From: Proteobacteria bacterium UBA1844
GTDB lineage: Bacteria; Pseudomonadota; Gammaproteobacteria; Steroidobacterales; Woeseiaceae
Assembly: GCA_002338615.1 (NCBI GenBank)
Contig: DDIS01000217.1
Coordinates: 1 to 8,942 of the forward strand
DNA: 8,942 nucleotides
Direction of reading: 5' to 3'
In this document: positions 1-6,229 of the stretch, piece after piece
How the letters are laid out: each line of letters begins with the position of its first letter
How positions within the stretch are numbered: position 1 is the stretch's first letter
The notes under the pieces: model-generated
Databases searched by the model: none
What the model saw: only the letters and a program-made list of their open reading frames with translations
Told to the model about the DNA's origin: nothing
Position numbers and translations under genes: made by a program

Positions 1-5
1 GGCCC

Positions 6-31
6 GTAGGAGCGCCGTCCCCGGCGCGATC
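6..31. repeat. REP-like palindrome with GTAG head
   Basis: A GTAG tetranucleotide at 6-9 is followed by a short GC-rich palindrome: GCGCCG (12-17), loop TCCC, CGGCGC (22-27). This layout, a GTAG head plus an imperfect or perfect palindrome, is that of the REP elements mobilised by RAYT (TnpA-REP) proteins in Pseudomonas, Stenotrophomonas and relatives. It lies 20 bases past the stop codon of the outer-membrane barrel gene, a usual intergenic position for REPs. There it could also act as a transcript-end hairpin for the operon. Only one copy is visible here, so repeat status rests on resemblance. Confidence 0.5.
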
Positions 32-51
32 GGCTGGTGCTCATCGCGGCA

Positions 52-1332
52 TTAGAAATACCACGCAAATTGCGCGAACACCGCGAGCCCTGTCGAGAGA
101 TATTCATTCGGCACGGCCGTTGCCGGTCCACCGAACTCCGAGCCGTCCGGGCCGAGCGGAATATTGATGTTGCCAAGCAGGGTCATGTTGTTTGACAAGC
201 TGTAGTTGCTGGTCAGCTGCAACAAGGCACTCGGATCTTCGAGGTTCGCGAGCAGCACCGGTGCAAGGCTCCAGAGCGGCGTCATTTCGACCGTCACACT
301 GCTGGCCAGATAGTGCCGCCCGAGCGTGAACTGCTGGCCACGTACGATGCGCACGAGCAAGTCGGGGCGCGCGGCGAGTGCGGCGGTACTGTAATCTTCC
401 GACAGCCCGAACGCGCTGAAGAAATACTCCAGCACCCCGCTCATATTCTTGCCGCCCAATACCCAGGAATAGCTGGTGTTGGCGACCAGCTCGACGTAGG
501 TGTCATCGTCCGTTTTTGTGAGCACGAGATCGGCAGAGACGACGGCGCCGCCGATGGAGCGACTGATGCCGATACCGAGTACCGGATCGCCGTAGTTGTC
601 CGCCAGTAAGGCGTTGTATCCAAGCTCCCCGGCCAAGCCATGATATTTTAGTGCCGCCGTTGCCTGGGCGGAGCCGACATCACCGGAAACCGGGTCGCGT
701 CGAAACACAATTGCGCCCTGCACATCATCGCCGTTACCGCGGAGATACTGCAGGTACAGCATGTCGTCGCCGGCCTTGTACTCCGTATCGATCGAGCTTG
801 GATCGAACGGGTTCACAAGGTCGAACGGCGTATAGAAAAACCCGTTGCCCCAGGTGAGTGCCTGGCGCCCGAAGCGCGTAACCAACTTGTCCGACGTATA
901 GCCGACCCAAAGCCGGTCCAGTCGTTGCAGAATTGCTGCGTCGCCTGACTCGTTGACAATGTCCGTAAGATTCATCAAGCGGCGATCATCGTTCGGTAGT
1001 TGCCGGCCGAATACATCGAATGCACCGGGCAACCCGCTGGTGATGCCGAGTTGCTCACTGTCCACGCCAATCAGCTGATAGTTCGCATCGACTGCCCAGC
1101 CTTCGTGGCGCCACTCGAGGTTCAGCCGGAACTCACCTTGCAGGTCGAAGGTGTTACTGCCCAGTGCGTCGCGAAAGAGGCTGTTGCCCGGGAAGCTCGT
1201 ACCGAGGAAGTTCAGCTTGGTGTGGCCACCCTGCTCGAAGCTGTATCTATCGGCCGACGCAGTAGCCGCCAACAACAGCGCAGTCAGTGCCACGAGGCCG
1301 AATGCATCAGTTCGCTTGTTGCTGAATATCAT
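52..1332 (-). CDS. Outer-membrane beta-barrel protein of the Lol-like operon (DUF1302/porin-like)
   Basis: Predicted outer-membrane beta-barrel of 426 residues. A signal peptide (basic NKR n-region, hydrophobic core, AxA site near residue 27 before Asp) is followed by many short alternating polar/hydrophobic strands. The chain ends in WYF, the C-terminal aromatic signature recognised by the BAM machinery. The segment GRQALTWGNG (about 155-164) followed by DLVNPFDP (about 171-178) resembles DUF1302-like and related porin-type barrels, but I cannot name the family firmly. It is the last gene of the operon and begins inside the end of the ATPase gene. I chose ATG 1332, which has a weak GGA seven bases upstream; the in-frame ATG at 1347 would add five residues. 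By context it is the outer-membrane receiver, exit channel or a client of the ABC system upstream. A cargo-specific role is inference. Confidence 0.75.
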   Translation of the reverse strand: MIFSNKRTDAFGLVALTALLLAATASADRYSFEQGGHTKLNFLGTSFPGNSLFRDALGSNTFDLQGEFRLNLEWRHEGWAVDANYQLIGVDSEQLGITSGLPGAFDVFGRQLPNDDRRLMNLTDIVNESGDAAILQRLDRLWVGYTSDKLVTRFGRQALTWGNGFFYTPFDLVNPFDPSSIDTEYKAGDDMLYLQYLRGNGDDVQGAIVFRRDPVSGDVGSAQATAALKYHGLAGELGYNALLADNYGDPVLGIGISRSIGGAVVSADLVLTKTDDDTYVELVANTSYSWVLGGKNMSGVLEYFFSAFGLSEDYSTAALAARPDLLVRIVRGQQFTLGRHYLASSVTVEMTPLWSLAPVLLANLEDPSALLQLTSNYSLSNNMTLLGNINIPLGPDGSEFGGPATAVPNEYLSTGLAVFAQFAWYF

Positions 1333-2002
1333 CGACAATCCGGCCATCGAGCATTTTCACGAGCCTCGGTACGTGCGCCATCACACGCTGGTCATGGGTC
1401 GCAATTATGAATGTTGTGCCATGGCGTTCATTCAGTTCAGTGAACAGGTCCATCAGGCTGTCGGCGGCTTTCGAGTCGAGGTTGGCCGTTGGCTCATCGG
1501 CCAGCACCAGCGCAGGACGAGACACGACCGCCCGGGCAACCGCGACCCGTTGCTGTTGCCCACCGGACATTTCTGCCGGGCGCCGGTTCTCGAGTCCGAC
1601 GAGGCCTACTTCCTTCAGAACCTCTTGCGACTTCTCACCTCGCTCCGCATCACCAACGCCTTGCAGTTGCATCACGAACTCGACATTTTCCTGCGCACTC
1701 AGCACCGGTATCAGGTTGTAGGCCTGGAACACGAAGCCGATTTGCCGCAAGCGCAATTCTGCAAGTTCACTCTTGCTCGACTGATCGATGCGTTTCCCGG
1801 CAATCCATACTTCCCCACTGTCCGGCTTGTCGAGCCCACCGATGGTATTTAGAAGCGTCGTCTTGCCGCCTCCGGAAGGTGAAGACAGGCACACGAATCC
1901 TCCATTTTCAATCTCGAGGCTCAAGTGATCGAGCGCCTTGATCTCGGCGTCACCCTGGCGATAGGTCTTGCACAATTCAACACATTTGACAGCCATGCTC
2001 AT
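1307..2002 (-). CDS. ABC transporter ATPase, LolD/MacB type
   Basis: Cytoplasmic ATPase of 231 residues, the usual length for LolD-type subunits, expected to power the two adjacent permeases. Visible motifs: Walker A SPSGGGKT (41-48), Q-loop Gln93 in VFQAYNLIP, signature MSGGQ (145-149), Walker B LVLADE (165-170) with catalytic Glu170, D-loop NLDS (174-177) and switch His203. The VFQAYNLIP and MSGGQQQRVAVARA segments are typical of the LolD/MacB/FtsE group of mechanotransmission ATPases. The first Walker A glycine is replaced by Ser41 (codon TCA), an uncommon change in an otherwise intact site. The start ATG shares its A with the TGA stop of the upstream permease (TGATG), which implies translational coupling; an alternative ATG lies two codons further in. 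The 3' end overlaps the barrel gene. Confidence 0.95.
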   Translation of the reverse strand: MSMAVKCVELCKTYRQGDAEIKALDHLSLEIENGGFVCLSSPSGGGKTTLLNTIGGLDKPDSGEVWIAGKRIDQSSKSELAELRLRQIGFVFQAYNLIPVLSAQENVEFVMQLQGVGDAERGEKSQEVLKEVGLVGLENRRPAEMSGGQQQRVAVARAVVSRPALVLADEPTANLDSKAADSLMDLFTELNERHGTTFIIATHDQRVMAHVPRLVKMLDGRIVDDIQQQAN

Positions 2003-3234
2003 CAGTCAACCTTTGTGATTGCTTCAATGGGTTGGTAGCGCGATGCGCGCCACGCGGGCGACAAGCTGGCCAGGAAACCCAGCAACAGCACTACCCCGTT
2101 GGCAAGCAGCACATCCTGCAAACGTAACTGCGGAATGAGCACGCTCGAAGCACCGAACATTTCCATGCCTTGCCCTACAAACGAAATGTCGATGCCGGCC
2201 TGCAGCGGGTTAATGCTTAGCCAGGCAAGACCATTGCCGATGAGCATGCCAAACAGCAGCAGCAACATCGACTCAATAAGGATTTGCCCGAGTATGCTCA
2301 TGGGCTTCATGCCCAGGGCCAGCATCAGCCCGATCTCGCGGACGCGCTCAAACACGGCCATGACCAATGTGTTGACGAGGCCGAAAGACAAGGCGAGAAA
2401 AATGACAATAACCCAGACGAGCACGAAGCCGTCCATCACCTTTAGCATCGTCCCGAGATAGGGATCGAGCTCCGTCCAGGGCTGCACCACGACATTGTCA
2501 CCCGTCAATGCCTTGACCTTGTCGACGAGGGGCCCGACATTTCGATAGTCGTCGCCCATCACCGCGATTTCCGTCACACGGTCGCCTACATCAAGCAATC
2601 TCTGCAGCGTGCTCTTGCCGACGAACACGTAGGTATCCTCGTACGACTGCATATCTGCGCCGAACAGCCCGATCACGCGAAAGCCCCGGTCGGCAATGTT
2701 GTTTGCCAGGTCCTGGCTCATGATCACTACGCGTTTGCCAACTCCCGTATCCAGCGTTTTCGCCAGGTTGCGACCGATTACAATGCCGTCATCCGCGGCA
2801 TCAGCAAGAAAGCGGCCGTCGATGTTGTCTTCATGGATAAAGGTCATGCCATGCTCTTGCCCGGGATCTATGCCCAGCAAGGTCACGCCGCGAGTTTCTC
2901 GCTCACTGCTGAGAACCGCGGGCACCTTGATCCGGCTGGCCCATTGCACCAGGCCGGCACTGCCGAATCGCGCCGCGATTTCCGAGTCCGGCGTCGGAAT
3001 CAGGTTGTTGATATTGGGGTCGTCGAGATAGTCGGGTTGATGTACCTGGACGTAGCCTGGCAGCGCACTGACGCCATCCTTGACCATTTCATTCACCATG
3101 CCCTGCGTGAGCGCGGTCATGAAGATCATCGCCCAGATACCAATGGCGACCGCGGCAAGCATGATGAATGTGCGTCGGCGATTACGCCAGAGGTTACGCC
3201 ACGCGAGCTTGCCGAGGATCGCGAGAGTTTTCAT
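2002..3234 (-). CDS. ABC transporter permease, FtsX/LolC/E type (second copy)
   Basis: Inner-membrane permease of 410 residues with the LolC/E-type layout. A cytoplasmic amphipathic start (KLAWRNLWRNRRRT) leads into TM1 (about 22-44). A large periplasmic domain follows (about 45-265), then three C-terminal TM segments. The coupling motif ERVREIGLMLALGMKP (296-311), after TM2, is the FtsX-domain hallmark that meets the ATPase. The start is the ATG at 3234, whose ATGA overlaps the stop of the preceding permease gene. An upstream in-frame start at 3351 would lie wholly inside that gene and is rejected. It resembles its neighbour in length, N-terminus and motif position, so the pair probably arose by duplication and forms a heterodimer. 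MacB is less likely because the ATPase is a separate protein. Confidence 0.92.
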   Translation of the reverse strand: MKTLAILGKLAWRNLWRNRRRTFIMLAAVAIGIWAMIFMTALTQGMVNEMVKDGVSALPGYVQVHQPDYLDDPNINNLIPTPDSEIAARFGSAGLVQWASRIKVPAVLSSERETRGVTLLGIDPGQEHGMTFIHEDNIDGRFLADAADDGIVIGRNLAKTLDTGVGKRVVIMSQDLANNIADRGFRVIGLFGADMQSYEDTYVFVGKSTLQRLLDVGDRVTEIAVMGDDYRNVGPLVDKVKALTGDNVVVQPWTELDPYLGTMLKVMDGFVLVWVIVIFLALSFGLVNTLVMAVFERVREIGLMLALGMKPMSILGQILIESMLLLLFGMLIGNGLAWLSINPLQAGIDISFVGQGMEMFGASSVLIPQLRLQDVLLANGVVLLLGFLASLSPAWRASRYQPIEAITKVD

Positions 3235-4463
3235 CCGGCGGACCGCATCGCTGCTACCGGCTGCAGCCAGTGCATCCGGGCTGCCGGGTACAAGGCTGCA
3301 ACCAGCGAGAACGTGAGCACCACGAGGGGTCCGGCCAATAAGGACAGCCACGTAATTTTCGGAAACATGCGCGGCGGCAGGTTGAACTGTTGCGCCAGCT
3401 CTTCCATGCCGGGAAAAATGAGGCCCTTGGTGCTGAACCAGGCCGTCAGCAGAGCACCCAATGCCGCGCCAAGAAACGCACCCAGGAGGCCCATCAGGCA
3501 GGTTTCGAGCAGCACCAGGCGACCCAGCCTGCCGGGTTTCATCCCCAGCGACATCACGATGCCGAATTCGCGGGTCCGTTCAAGCACCGACATCAATTGC
3601 GTGTTCAAGACGCTGAATGCGACCAGGACAACGAGGACCGTGTACATGAAAAACGAGCTGCTCATATCCGCCTGTATCGCCTGCTTCAAGCCTGGTTGTA
3701 AACGGTTCCAGTCCCTGACAACGAGCCCTTCGTTGTCGGGAAGCAATACCTCCACCTGCGCCTCGAGTGCCGGCGCGCTGTTGATGTCTGCCGCGTTGAC
3801 AACAATCTCGTGGCCGGCACCGTCCATGAAGAAGGTGTCCTGAAAATGCTGCAGTGGTATCTCTGCGATGCTGCGATCGAGTTCCGCGATGCCGCTGTCG
3901 AAGATGCCCACGACGGTGACAATGGCGGCGGCGAAGGACCCATCCAGGCCGCTGCCAAGCAGCGTCAGTTCATCGCCGATTTCTACCTTCAGGTTTCGCG
4001 CCAGCACCGCGCCGATGACGATCTCGGCGCCGTTGTCAGCGGCCAGGAAACGACCCTTTGCGACGAGTCCGGGGATATTCGATACCTCGGGCTCGAAGCC
4101 TGGTTCAACGCCGAGCACGGCAATGCCGTAGCTGCGATCGTCGCTGGATGCCAGCACAAAGGCGCGCGCACGTGCCGCCACCTGTTTACTGCCGAGTTCC
4201 TCGCGCAGCGTATCGGCGAGCGGCACGATGTTCGGCACGACCTGGCGCATCTTTTGTTCATCGACGTAGTTATGCGCCTGCACCTGCATGTGCCCGGTCA
4301 GCGCCTTGAGAGAGTTTTCAATCATGAGCCCGTACATACCAAACTGCAGCGACATCATGAACACGAGCAAGACGTTGGAAAACACCATGGCACCGACGGT
4401 AAGCCAGGTTCGTTTCGGCTGACGCCAGAGATTGCGCCACGCGAGGCGAGGAATGATATTCAC
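3231..4463 (-). CDS. ABC transporter permease, FtsX/LolC/E type (first copy)
   Basis: Inner-membrane permease of 410 residues, paralogous to the next gene downstream. The N-terminus PRLAWRNLWRQPKRT precedes TM1 (about 20-42). A periplasmic domain of roughly 225 residues follows, then TM2 (about 271-292), the FtsX coupling motif ERTREFGIVMSLGMKPG (295-311), TM3 (about 316-340) and TM4 (about 372-392). In LolCDE the periplasmic domains of such permeases extract lipoproteins from the inner membrane and hand them to LolA; a comparable hand-off to the LolA-like protein encoded just upstream is the natural inference. The start is a GTG, preceded by an in-frame TAA within 20 bases, so no earlier start is possible. 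No strong ribosome-binding site is visible and the gap to the upstream gene is only 22 bases. Whether this copy is the LolC-like or LolE-like partner cannot be told by eye. Confidence 0.92.
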   Translation of the reverse strand: MNIIPRLAWRNLWRQPKRTWLTVGAMVFSNVLLVFMMSLQFGMYGLMIENSLKALTGHMQVQAHNYVDEQKMRQVVPNIVPLADTLREELGSKQVAARARAFVLASSDDRSYGIAVLGVEPGFEPEVSNIPGLVAKGRFLAADNGAEIVIGAVLARNLKVEIGDELTLLGSGLDGSFAAAIVTVVGIFDSGIAELDRSIAEIPLQHFQDTFFMDGAGHEIVVNAADINSAPALEAQVEVLLPDNEGLVVRDWNRLQPGLKQAIQADMSSSFFMYTVLVVLVAFSVLNTQLMSVLERTREFGIVMSLGMKPGRLGRLVLLETCLMGLLGAFLGAALGALLTAWFSTKGLIFPGMEELAQQFNLPPRMFPKITWLSLLAGPLVVLTFSLVAALYPAARMHWLQPVAAMRSAG

Positions 4464-4485
4464 GCTTGTAGCACGTTAGACCCGG

Positions 4486-5235
4486 CTAGTCGCGCGGGTT
4501 GCGGAGGTTGGACAACGTGAACATGCTGTCGCTGATATCGATGTCGTACCTGACGACTTCGAGCTGTATCTCGGTCCACTCGTCGGCCTTCTCGACCTCG
4601 CTCATGCGTTGACGCTTCGAGGTTGGGCGGCCGCCCATGTCCGCTATTTCCAGTGTCTCAAGCTTCTTCACGAGCTTGCCGTCCTGGTCATAGAAGCCCT
4701 GTTCGAGCAACACATAATCCTGCCGGATCTTGAGCACCTCCTTGCCCCAGACTACGGGCGCATCGTCGTGCGGCACCGACTGAATCGTGTAGACGATCTG
4801 GCCGTCAACTAGCTCGCTGGATAGCAACGTGTGGTCGTACTGGTCGATGATGTCGTCGTTCTTGACGATATCCTTGTTGGAAAAATCGGAACCCATCCAG
4901 CTCTGCGCCATCAGGGATGACGGAATCTTGATGACACGATTAACCTTTGGCGAGAAAGACCACATGTTATTGCCGTCAGTCAGGGTGGCGTTGCCACGAT
5001 CCTTTTGCGGCGCTACGACGCGCACCAGGGACTGGTCTTCGCCCTTGGTCCAGCCACGCATGGTCATCGACCGTTCCCAGTCGGGACGATGGATGACCAT
5101 GGTCATCTCGGTATAGGAAGACTGGCCGCGCCAGTGGTCCACGGTATCGCGGATGATCTGCCGCGGATCCGGGTCGGCGAATGCAAAGCCCGGCAAAGAC
5201 AATGCGACAATCAGCAGCATACAGACCGTACGCAT
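4486..5235 (-). CDS. LolA-like periplasmic protein (outer membrane lipoprotein-sorting protein family)
   Basis: Predicted periplasmic carrier of 249 residues. A signal peptide (MRTVCMLLIVALSLPG core, FAFA before DPDP, cleavage near residue 20) leads a single beta-rich domain. The stretch MWSFSPKVNRVIKIP followed by SLMAQSWMGSDFSNKDIV matches the conserved centre of the LolA-like family (PF17131/COG2834 type). That family shares the half-barrel fold that shields acyl chains in LolA and LolB. It is longer than housekeeping LolA (about 180-200 mature residues) and is probably not the essential LolA. The start chosen is ATG 5235; an in-frame GTG at 5247 would add four residues and spoil the signal-peptide start. 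It is the first gene of the ABC-permease block, so its likely partners are the FtsX-type permeases. The cargo (lipoprotein, glycolipid or other amphiphile) is not shown by the sequence. Confidence 0.87.
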   Translation of the reverse strand: MRTVCMLLIVALSLPGFAFADPDPRQIIRDTVDHWRGQSSYTEMTMVIHRPDWERSMTMRGWTKGEDQSLVRVVAPQKDRGNATLTDGNNMWSFSPKVNRVIKIPSSLMAQSWMGSDFSNKDIVKNDDIIDQYDHTLLSSELVDGQIVYTIQSVPHDDAPVVWGKEVLKIRQDYVLLEQGFYDQDGKLVKKLETLEIADMGGRPTSKRQRMSEVEKADEWTEIQLEVVRYDIDISDSMFTLSNLRNPRD

Positions 5236-5310
5236 ATCGGTAACCACTTAAGTCGGAGATACGATTATTTCACACCGGCAACACGTTCTATAGTGGCCGG
5301 AAAACGTGGG
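5236..5310 (-). promoter_or_regulatory. Candidate promoter/leader region of the Lol-like operon
   Basis: This short gap upstream of the LolA-like gene, on the minus strand, contains a TATAGA -10-like hexamer (5287-5292). No convincing -35 lies at standard spacing. CCGGC (5275-5279) and GCCGG (5296-5300) flank it as a loose inverted repeat. Read-through from the small gene upstream is an equally good source of transcription. Confidence 0.22.
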
Positions 5311-5326
5311 CACAGCTGTCGCTGTG
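5311..5326 (-). terminator. Weak hairpin just after the DUF6356 gene
   Basis: CACAGC (5311-5316) and GCTGTG (5321-5326) form a perfect six-base-pair stem with a four-base loop, beginning directly after the TAA of the DUF6356 gene. On the minus strand it is followed after a few bases by TTTT. The stem is short and the T-run is not adjacent, so it may only attenuate, leaving some read-through into the LolA-like gene. Confidence 0.35.
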
Positions 5327-5327
5327 T

Positions 5328-5576
5328 TTATGCCTCGACGGTTTTGCCTTTGCGTTCTTCAGCGAGCCGGCTGCGGTTTTTCACCATGCGCTCGTATAAG
5401 CCTTCAATACACTGGCTGCCGGTTTTCTCGCAGAGGAACGGGAACACCGCATGCAGCCCACAGCAAAAGGCGGCGCGCAGCAAGGACAGGCTGAAGCCCA
5501 TCGCAGCGAAAAAATGCTCGCCGTAGGTTTCTCCCACCGTCGCCGGATGCTCGGTAAATTTTTGCCCCAGACTCAT
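5328..5576 (-). CDS. DUF6356 family small membrane protein
   Basis: Small protein of 82 residues. Its pattern FTEHPATVGETYGEH (about 7-21), then a hydrophobic segment with a central LHAVFPFL (41-48), then KTGSQ and LYERM matches my recollection of the DUF6356 family (EHP..VGE.Y.EH, H..(V/L)P, .TGS). That family is of unknown function, though some members carry a capsule-related product name. One membrane-spanning or membrane-embedded segment is likely (about 22-48). Four cysteines (38, 39, 49, 56) and three histidines lie in or near it. The ATG at 5576 was chosen because GGGAGG lies seven bases upstream; an in-frame TTG at 5600 precedes that site and is rejected. It is followed by the Lol-like operon after about 90 bases on the same strand and is divergent from the Lrp-type regulator, so co-regulation with either is possible. 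Confidence 0.8.
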   Translation of the reverse strand: MSLGQKFTEHPATVGETYGEHFFAAMGFSLSLLRAAFCCGLHAVFPFLCEKTGSQCIEGLYERMVKNRSRLAEERKGKTVEA

Positions 5577-5598
5577 GCTACCCCCTCCCGATAGGCCC

Positions 5599-5682
5599 AA
5601 AGGACATCCACCGCTGCAAAAAGGACACCCACAGCATCATTCCGCGTCATAAAGGACATCCATCGCATTGCAAGGACATCCA
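5599..5682. repeat. Four phased direct repeats of AAGGACAYCCA
   Basis: Copies lie at 5599-5610, 5620-5631, 5651-5662 and 5671-5682. The core GGACAYCCA is exact in three copies, with one T-to-C change in the second. Centre spacings are 21, 31 and 20 bases, that is about two, three and two helical turns, so all copies face the same side of the DNA. They fill the gap between the divergent DUF6356 and Lrp-type genes. This is what a cooperative operator array looks like. The alternative is the multiple terminal repeats of a lost insertion sequence (IS21-like ends carry such iterated TGTCC words), but no transposase is present. Confidence 0.75.
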
Positions 5683-5706
5683 TTATCCGCGATATATGGG
5701 GAACCA

Positions 5707-5768
5707 TTGTTGCTAAATATTGACGATATTGGCTAATTATGGGAACGTTTGTTTCAATCTTTGGCTAA
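5707..5768 (+). promoter_or_regulatory. AT-rich control region of the Lrp-type regulator
   Basis: This AT-rich stretch contains TTGGCTAA twice (5729-5736 and 5761-5768, 32 bases apart), a related TTGCTAAA at 5710-5717, and an inverted repeat AATAT-N5-ATATT at 5716-5730. A weak promoter can be read as TTGCTA (5710-5715) with CTAATT (5733-5738) at 17-base spacing. Lrp/AsnC proteins usually bind AT-rich imperfect repeats and often control their own gene, so autoregulation is a reasonable inference. Confidence 0.4.
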
Positions 5769-5779
5769 AAATCGAACAT

Positions 5780-6229
5780 ATGGACACAAAAGATCGCGAA
5801 ATCCTTCGAACACTCCAGTCCGACGCCAGCCTGTCCATGAGTGAACTCGCCGAGCGTGTGACGCTCTCGAAGACGGCGGTATGGCGCCGGGTACGGGATC
5901 TTGAAGAGAAGGCGATTATCAGGCGTCGTGTCGCGATCCTGGATACCGAGGCGCTAGGTTTCAAACTGACCATCTTCGCGTTTGTCAGCACCAGCCAGCA
6001 CAGCGACGCCTGGTTCGCGAAGTTTGAGCGCGCGGTTGAGTCGATACCGGAAATTCTCGAGTTCCATCGCACCAGCGGTAACATCGACTACCTGTTGCGT
6101 GTTGTTGCAAGAGACATGCGGCACTACGATGAGATTTACAAACGCCTGATTCGCGAGGTCGACTTTGCCGACATCAGCTCGACTTTCGTGATGGAAACCT
6201 TCAAGGAAGGTTCTGCGCTCCCCATTTAA
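5780..6229 (+). CDS. Lrp/AsnC family transcriptional regulator
   Basis: DNA-binding regulator of 149 residues, the standard Lrp/AsnC length. The N-terminal winged helix-turn-helix (about 3-50) has the family pattern: MDTKDREILRTLQ, then MSELAERVTLSKTAVWRRVR, where the recognition helix begins near SKTAV. The C-terminal RAM effector/oligomerisation domain (about 62-142) shows the GNIDYLLRVVARDM motif, and the chain ends near LP as in many members. Such proteins form dimers to octamers that wrap DNA and respond to amino acids or related metabolites; the effector cannot be told here. I chose ATG 5780, where homology begins; an in-frame TTG at 5720 would add a non-conserved tail and lie inside the promoter. 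No clear ribosome-binding site precedes it. The divergent DUF6356 gene and the Lol-like block are its likeliest targets besides itself. Its stop overlaps that of the convergent permease gene. Confidence 0.94.
   Translation: MDTKDREILRTLQSDASLSMSELAERVTLSKTAVWRRVRDLEEKAIIRRRVAILDTEALGFKLTIFAFVSTSQHSDAWFAKFERAVESIPEILEFHRTSGNIDYLLRVVARDMRHYDEIYKRLIREVDFADISSTFVMETFKEGSALPI

Noticed and set aside
3235..3351. Upstream in-frame start that would add 39 residues to the second permease
   Set aside because: The extension lies entirely inside the preceding permease gene and has no membrane or family similarity; the ATGA overlap at 3231-3234 gives the natural start.
2833..3843. Long plus-strand open frame (336 codons) opposite the permease genes
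   Set aside because: It lies antisense to two clearly coding permease genes, has low-complexity Arg/Pro/Ser-rich composition and no family motif; it is a shadow frame of GC-rich coding DNA.
1307..4463. MacAB-type antibiotic/peptide exporter reading of the ABC genes
   Set aside because: MacB fuses ATPase and permease in one chain and pairs with a MacA adaptor; here ATPase and two permeases are separate and a LolA-like carrier is present, which fits the LolCDE arrangement better.
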